Source of the DNA: Natronomonas sp.
GTDB taxonomy: Archaea; Halobacteriota; Halobacteria; Halobacteriales; Haloarculaceae
Assembly: GCA_007121575.1 (NCBI GenBank)
Contig: SKKJ01000113.1
Span: forward strand, 1 to 8,327
DNA: 8,327 nucleotides
Direction: 5' to 3'
Below the pieces are notes generated by a model that searched no databases, was not told the DNA's origin, and saw only the letters and a program-made list of their open reading frames with translations. Below, piece after piece: positions 5,991-8,327 of this stretch. The first letter of the stretch is position 1. Each line of letters starts with the position of its first letter. Made by a program: the position numbers and the translations under genes.

Positions 5991-6503
5991 CTATCGCAGT
6001 CGTGGAGGTCTAGTCGGTCCGGGTTCGCGAGAGGGGTCCGGACTCGGGAACTCCGCCAGCCGCTCGGTTTCTTGATACAGCGCACACCAATCCTGTGAGC
6101 GAATCAATCCTTCGACGATCGAGCAGGCACCGGCCACCCCTTCGGATCGCCCCGGCCGTCCCGGAATGTAAAATCGGCAGTTCGCACAGAGTTGATAACC
6201 TTGCGGATGACACTGGTAGGCGGCCTCTCGTCGTCCGCTCAGATCGTCGGGGTCGCGGGGAATTCCGTCAATGCTTTCGGCGGTTCGAAGCACCTCGTGG
6301 ACTTCTACGTCGTTTTCGTCGATACACCATTCGGGATCTCTCGGCTCGACGTCATCATCGTCATCGTCATCTATCTGCCCACATTCCGCCAGCGCCGCGA
6401 CGGAAGCAACGCTCAACGAGCGTAAGATCTGACGGCGGCTTCGATCCGTCCCGTCTTGGTGACTAGAGGCAGCGTTCTGCTGCGATTCGTTTTTTCTCGG
6501 CAT
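5991..6503 (-). CDS. Tat-exported high-potential iron-sulfur protein (HiPIP)-like
   Basis: 170 residues. A hydrophilic N-region leads to a twin-arginine motif SRRQILR (22-28) and a hydrophobic stretch LSVASVAALA (30-39), so Tat export is likely, as for most haloarchaeal secreted proteins. Cys41 follows as LAEC: it resembles a lipobox but has Glu at -1, where Gly, Ala or Ser is expected. Seven Asp in a row follow (45-51). The C-terminal domain fits HiPIP: Tyr96, then Cys106-A-N-Cys109-R-F-Y, Cys127 in GACSIVEG and Cys140 in DWCALY, giving C-x2-C-x17-C-x12-C, which would hold one [4Fe-4S] cluster cycling 3+/2+. Cys60 and Cys98 are additional. HiPIPs carry electrons to reaction centres or terminal oxidases in bacteria; here an extracytoplasmic carrier for respiration is inferred. 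The tail is Pro-rich. The gene converges on the DoxX gene and is divergent from ribH. Confidence 0.8.
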   Translation of the reverse strand: MPRKNESQQNAASSHQDGTDRSRRQILRSLSVASVAALAECGQIDDDDDDDVEPRDPEWCIDENDVEVHEVLRTAESIDGIPRDPDDLSGRREAAYQCHPQGYQLCANCRFYIPGRPGRSEGVAGACSIVEGLIRSQDWCALYQETERLAEFPSPDPSREPGPTRPPRLR

Positions 6504-6533
6504 GTGCTACCGACACTCTACTCCCAGAATACG

Positions 6534-6541
6534 GTTATAAC
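6534..6541 (-). promoter_or_regulatory. TATA-like box for the HiPIP-like gene
   Basis: GTTATAAC, a palindromic TATA box, lies 31-38 bases before the ATG at 6503 on the minus strand. It predicts a leader of only a few bases. Because it is symmetric it could also fire to the right, but ribH is too far away for a leaderless start from it. Confidence 0.5.
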
Positions 6542-6625
6542 GAAGGGGTTATTTTCACTAGCCGCGCACAACCGAACTTTTGACGTTCACTTTGCGGTCC
6601 ATACTGTCGAAGCGTTTATCGGCAC

Positions 6626-6633
6626 TTCTTTTA
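6626..6633 (+). promoter_or_regulatory. TATA-like box for ribH
   Basis: TTCTTTTA lies 31-24 bases before ATG 6657. It fixes the ribH start and shows that the open frame further upstream (from 6456) is not part of the protein. No clear repressor operator or FMN riboswitch fold was recognised in 6504-6656. Confidence 0.5.
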
Positions 6634-6656
6634 CGTGCCGAAACCCACCGCAGCGT

Positions 6657-7073
6657 ATGGTAGCGCTCGGACTGGTGGTCGCACAGTTCAACAAAGAACG
6701 GCCGGTGACCCACGAAATGGAGACTCGTGCTCGTGAAGCCGCGTCAGAAGCCGGTGTTGAAATCCTCGAAACGATCGAAGTACCGGGATCGTACGATACG
6801 CCGCTCGCGGCGGACCGACTCGCGAGGCGGGACGAGATCGATGCGGTCGTCGCCCTCGGTGCGATCGTCACTGGTGACACCGAACACGACCGCGTGATCG
6901 CGGATGCGGCCGCAAAAGGGCTCACAGACGTCTCGCTACGACGTGATACGCCGGTCGCGCTCGGAATTATCGGCCCCGGAATGAGCCAAGCTGAGGCCGA
7001 AGCGCGGATTGAGTACGGAGCGAGCGCCGTCCAAAGCGCTATAGCACTCGCCGAAGAACTCGAAGAACGATGA
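6657..7073 (+). CDS. ribH: 6,7-dimethyl-8-ribityllumazine synthase
   Basis: 138 residues, normal for archaeal RibH. It joins 5-amino-6-ribitylaminouracil and 3,4-dihydroxybutanone phosphate to lumazine, the step before riboflavin; the enzyme usually forms pentamers or 60-mer capsids. Seen: an N-terminal strand with AQFN (9-12), where Phe-Asn contact the pyrimidine; PGSYDTPLA (43-51); ALGAIVTGDTEHD with the catalytic His77; and PVALGIIGPG (99-108). The expected order is intact. The ATG at 6657 is supported by the TATA-like box and by the family N-terminus; the frame is open for 67 more codons upstream, but that part is antisense to the HiPIP-like gene and carries no RibH sequence. Its stop overlaps the start of the aminotransferase (ATGA), so the two are probably one transcript with coupled translation. 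Archaeal rib genes can be controlled by the repressor RbkR; no site was recognised. Confidence 0.96.
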   Translation: MVALGLVVAQFNKERPVTHEMETRAREAASEAGVEILETIEVPGSYDTPLAADRLARRDEIDAVVALGAIVTGDTEHDRVIADAAAKGLTDVSLRRDTPVALGIIGPGMSQAEAEARIEYGASAVQSAIALAEELEER

Positions 7074-8224
7074 CAGCGACATTCAATTTCACCGACCGGG
7101 TCGAACGGGTCGAGCCGAGCGCGACACTCGCGATAAGTAACACAGCATCGAGGTTGGAAGCCGACGGCATCGACGTTGTCAACCTCTCCGTTGGAGAGCC
7201 GGACTTTCCGACGCCGAAAAACGTCGTCGAAACCGGGAAAAGCGCACTCGACGCTGGAAATACGGGGTACACGCCATCGAGCGGTATTCCAGCGTTGAAA
7301 GAAGCGATCGTAAACAAACTCGCAGGAGACGGTCTCGACTACAGCACGGACGAGATCATCGTCACGCCCGGCGCGAAACAGGCGCTCTATGAAACGTTCC
7401 AGACGCTTATCGACGAGGGCGATGAGGTCGTCCTTTTGGATCCCGCGTGGGTCAGTTACGAGGCGATGACGAAGCTCGCAGGCGGAACTCTTTCGCGAGT
7501 CGATCTCTCGGAATCGAACTTCCAGTTGGAACCAGCGCTTGAGACGCTTTCTGAGACGGTTTCAGACGATACAGATCTGCTCGTTATCAACTCGCCATCG
7601 AACCCATCCGGGGCCGTCTTCACCGATGCAGCGCTCGAAGGCGTCCGAGATCTCGCAGTCGATCACGACATCACGGTCATCTCCGACGAGATTTACGAGG
7701 CGATTACGTACGGTACCGAACAGACCTCGCTCGGTTCGCTCGAGGGCATGGGAGACCGAACGGTTACGGTCAACGGTTTCTCGAAAGCCTACTCGATGAC
7801 CGGGTGGCGGCTCGGATATCTCGCCGCGCCCGAACCGATCGTCGAGCAAGCGGGTAAACTCCACTCACACTCCGTCTCCTGTGCGGCGAACTTCGTCCAA
7901 CACGCCGGCGTCGAAGCGCTAGAGAACACCGAAGACGAGGTCGCCGAAATGCGTGCCGCGTTCGAGAAACGACGGGATATGCTCGTCGAACTGTTCGCTG
8001 ACCGTGGGATCGACGTCCCGATCCCAGACGGCGCGTTCTACATCATGCTCCCGGTCGAGGGCGACGACCAATCGTGGTGTGAAGGGGCCATCGAAGAGGC
8101 GCACGTCGCAACGGTTCCGGGTAGCGCCTTCGGCACACCTGGTTACGCTCGTTTGTCGTATGCGGCGAGTGAAGATCGGCTCCGGACCGGCGTCGAGCGA
8201 CTTTCCGACGCAGGGTATCTCTGA
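7070..8224 (+). CDS. Pyridoxal phosphate-dependent class I aminotransferase (aspartate aminotransferase family)
   Basis: 384 residues, full length for the class I/II fold. It moves an amino group between an amino acid and a 2-oxo acid in the cytoplasm. Seen: SVGEPDF (40-46) of the substrate-binding N-terminal region; PGAKQAL (100-106), whose Gly-Ala-Lys binds the cofactor phosphate; SPSNPSG with Asn178; Asp206 and Tyr209 in SDEIYE; the Schiff-base Lys239 in GFSKAYSMTGWRLGY; and Arg361 in YARLSYA, which binds the substrate carboxylate. All key residues are present. It looks like the thermophile/archaeal aspartate aminotransferase subgroup (AspC, I-gamma), but aromatic or alanine substrates cannot be excluded, so no symbol is given. 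It overlaps the ribH stop by four bases and lacks its own promoter; the ribH-aminotransferase link is, from memory, recurrent in haloarchaea, although no riboflavin step needs this enzyme. Confidence 0.95.
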   Translation: MTATFNFTDRVERVEPSATLAISNTASRLEADGIDVVNLSVGEPDFPTPKNVVETGKSALDAGNTGYTPSSGIPALKEAIVNKLAGDGLDYSTDEIIVTPGAKQALYETFQTLIDEGDEVVLLDPAWVSYEAMTKLAGGTLSRVDLSESNFQLEPALETLSETVSDDTDLLVINSPSNPSGAVFTDAALEGVRDLAVDHDITVISDEIYEAITYGTEQTSLGSLEGMGDRTVTVNGFSKAYSMTGWRLGYLAAPEPIVEQAGKLHSHSVSCAANFVQHAGVEALENTEDEVAEMRAAFEKRRDMLVELFADRGIDVPIPDGAFYIMLPVEGDDQSWCEGAIEEAHVATVPGSAFGTPGYARLSYAASEDRLRTGVERLSDAGYL

Positions 8225-8265
8225 GAGAGAAACCGGCGTATCTGGATCGACTTACGATATTCTCC

Positions 8266-8287
8266 GGGTTTGATTTCTAACAGTTTG
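8266..8287 (+). terminator. T-rich region after the aminotransferase
   Basis: About 42 bases after the stop, the plus strand is T-rich (GGTTTGATTTCTAACAGTTTG). It may end the ribH-aminotransferase transcript. The rest of 8225-8327 shows no gene or repeat I can support. Confidence 0.25.
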
Positions 8288-8327
8288 TGACTGGTGATCT
8301 GGCACTCGATCGTTGAGTTAAACGCTA

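Noticed and set aside
6456..6656. 67-codon N-terminal extension of ribH
   Set aside because: It overlaps the HiPIP-like gene on the other strand, contains the ribH TATA-like box, and has no lumazine synthase sequence.
1..8327. CRISPR arrays, insertion sequences, tRNA or rRNA genes
   Set aside because: No regularly spaced repeats, transposase sequence, terminal inverted repeats or tRNA-like clover-leaf pattern was noticed on reading both strands.

Overview
The window looks like chromosomal DNA from a halophilic archaeon (class Halobacteria). The evidence is acidic proteins rich in Asp and Glu, an archaeal RNA polymerase subunit L, the short haloarchaeal type of malate synthase, a geranylgeranyl reductase of the archaeal lipid family, a Tat-exported redox protein, and AT-rich TATA-like boxes about 25-35 bases before several start codons with no Shine-Dalgarno sequence (leaderless transcription). 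Base composition seems moderate for a haloarchaeon, but I did not compute it. No genus is claimed.

Layout. Bases 2-430 are the 3' part of hisF (histidine biosynthesis), cut by the left edge. At 496-1317 is a membrane protein with two zinc ribbons, one transmembrane helix and an outer domain that resembles a decayed CAP/SCP domain. It converges on rpoL (1446-1730, minus). rpoL is divergent from an SDR oxidoreductase (1825-2580), which is followed on the same strand by a geranylgeranyl reductase family flavoprotein (2643-4013). That gene converges, with 24 bases between the stops, on malate synthase aceB (4038-5348, minus). Upstream of aceB on the same strand is a possible 25-residue membrane microprotein (5421-5498). 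A DoxX-family membrane protein (5590-5985) converges, 5 bases apart, on a Tat-exported HiPIP-like iron-sulfur protein (5991-6503, minus). The window ends with a coupled pair: ribH, lumazine synthase (6657-7073), and a class I aminotransferase (7070-8224) that share an ATGA overlap. The last 103 bases hold no gene I can support.

How the genes relate. Most are single-gene transcription units of core metabolism: histidine, riboflavin, amino-acid transamination, isoprenoid lipid saturation and glyoxylate use. Only ribH plus the aminotransferase is clearly an operon. The less ordinary items are the HiPIP-like protein, the zinc-ribbon/degenerate-CAP protein, the candidate microprotein, and the lack of an isocitrate lyase gene next to aceB. 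I found no CRISPR array, insertion sequence, tRNA, rRNA or defence system. I see no convincing evidence of a wholly new multi-gene system.
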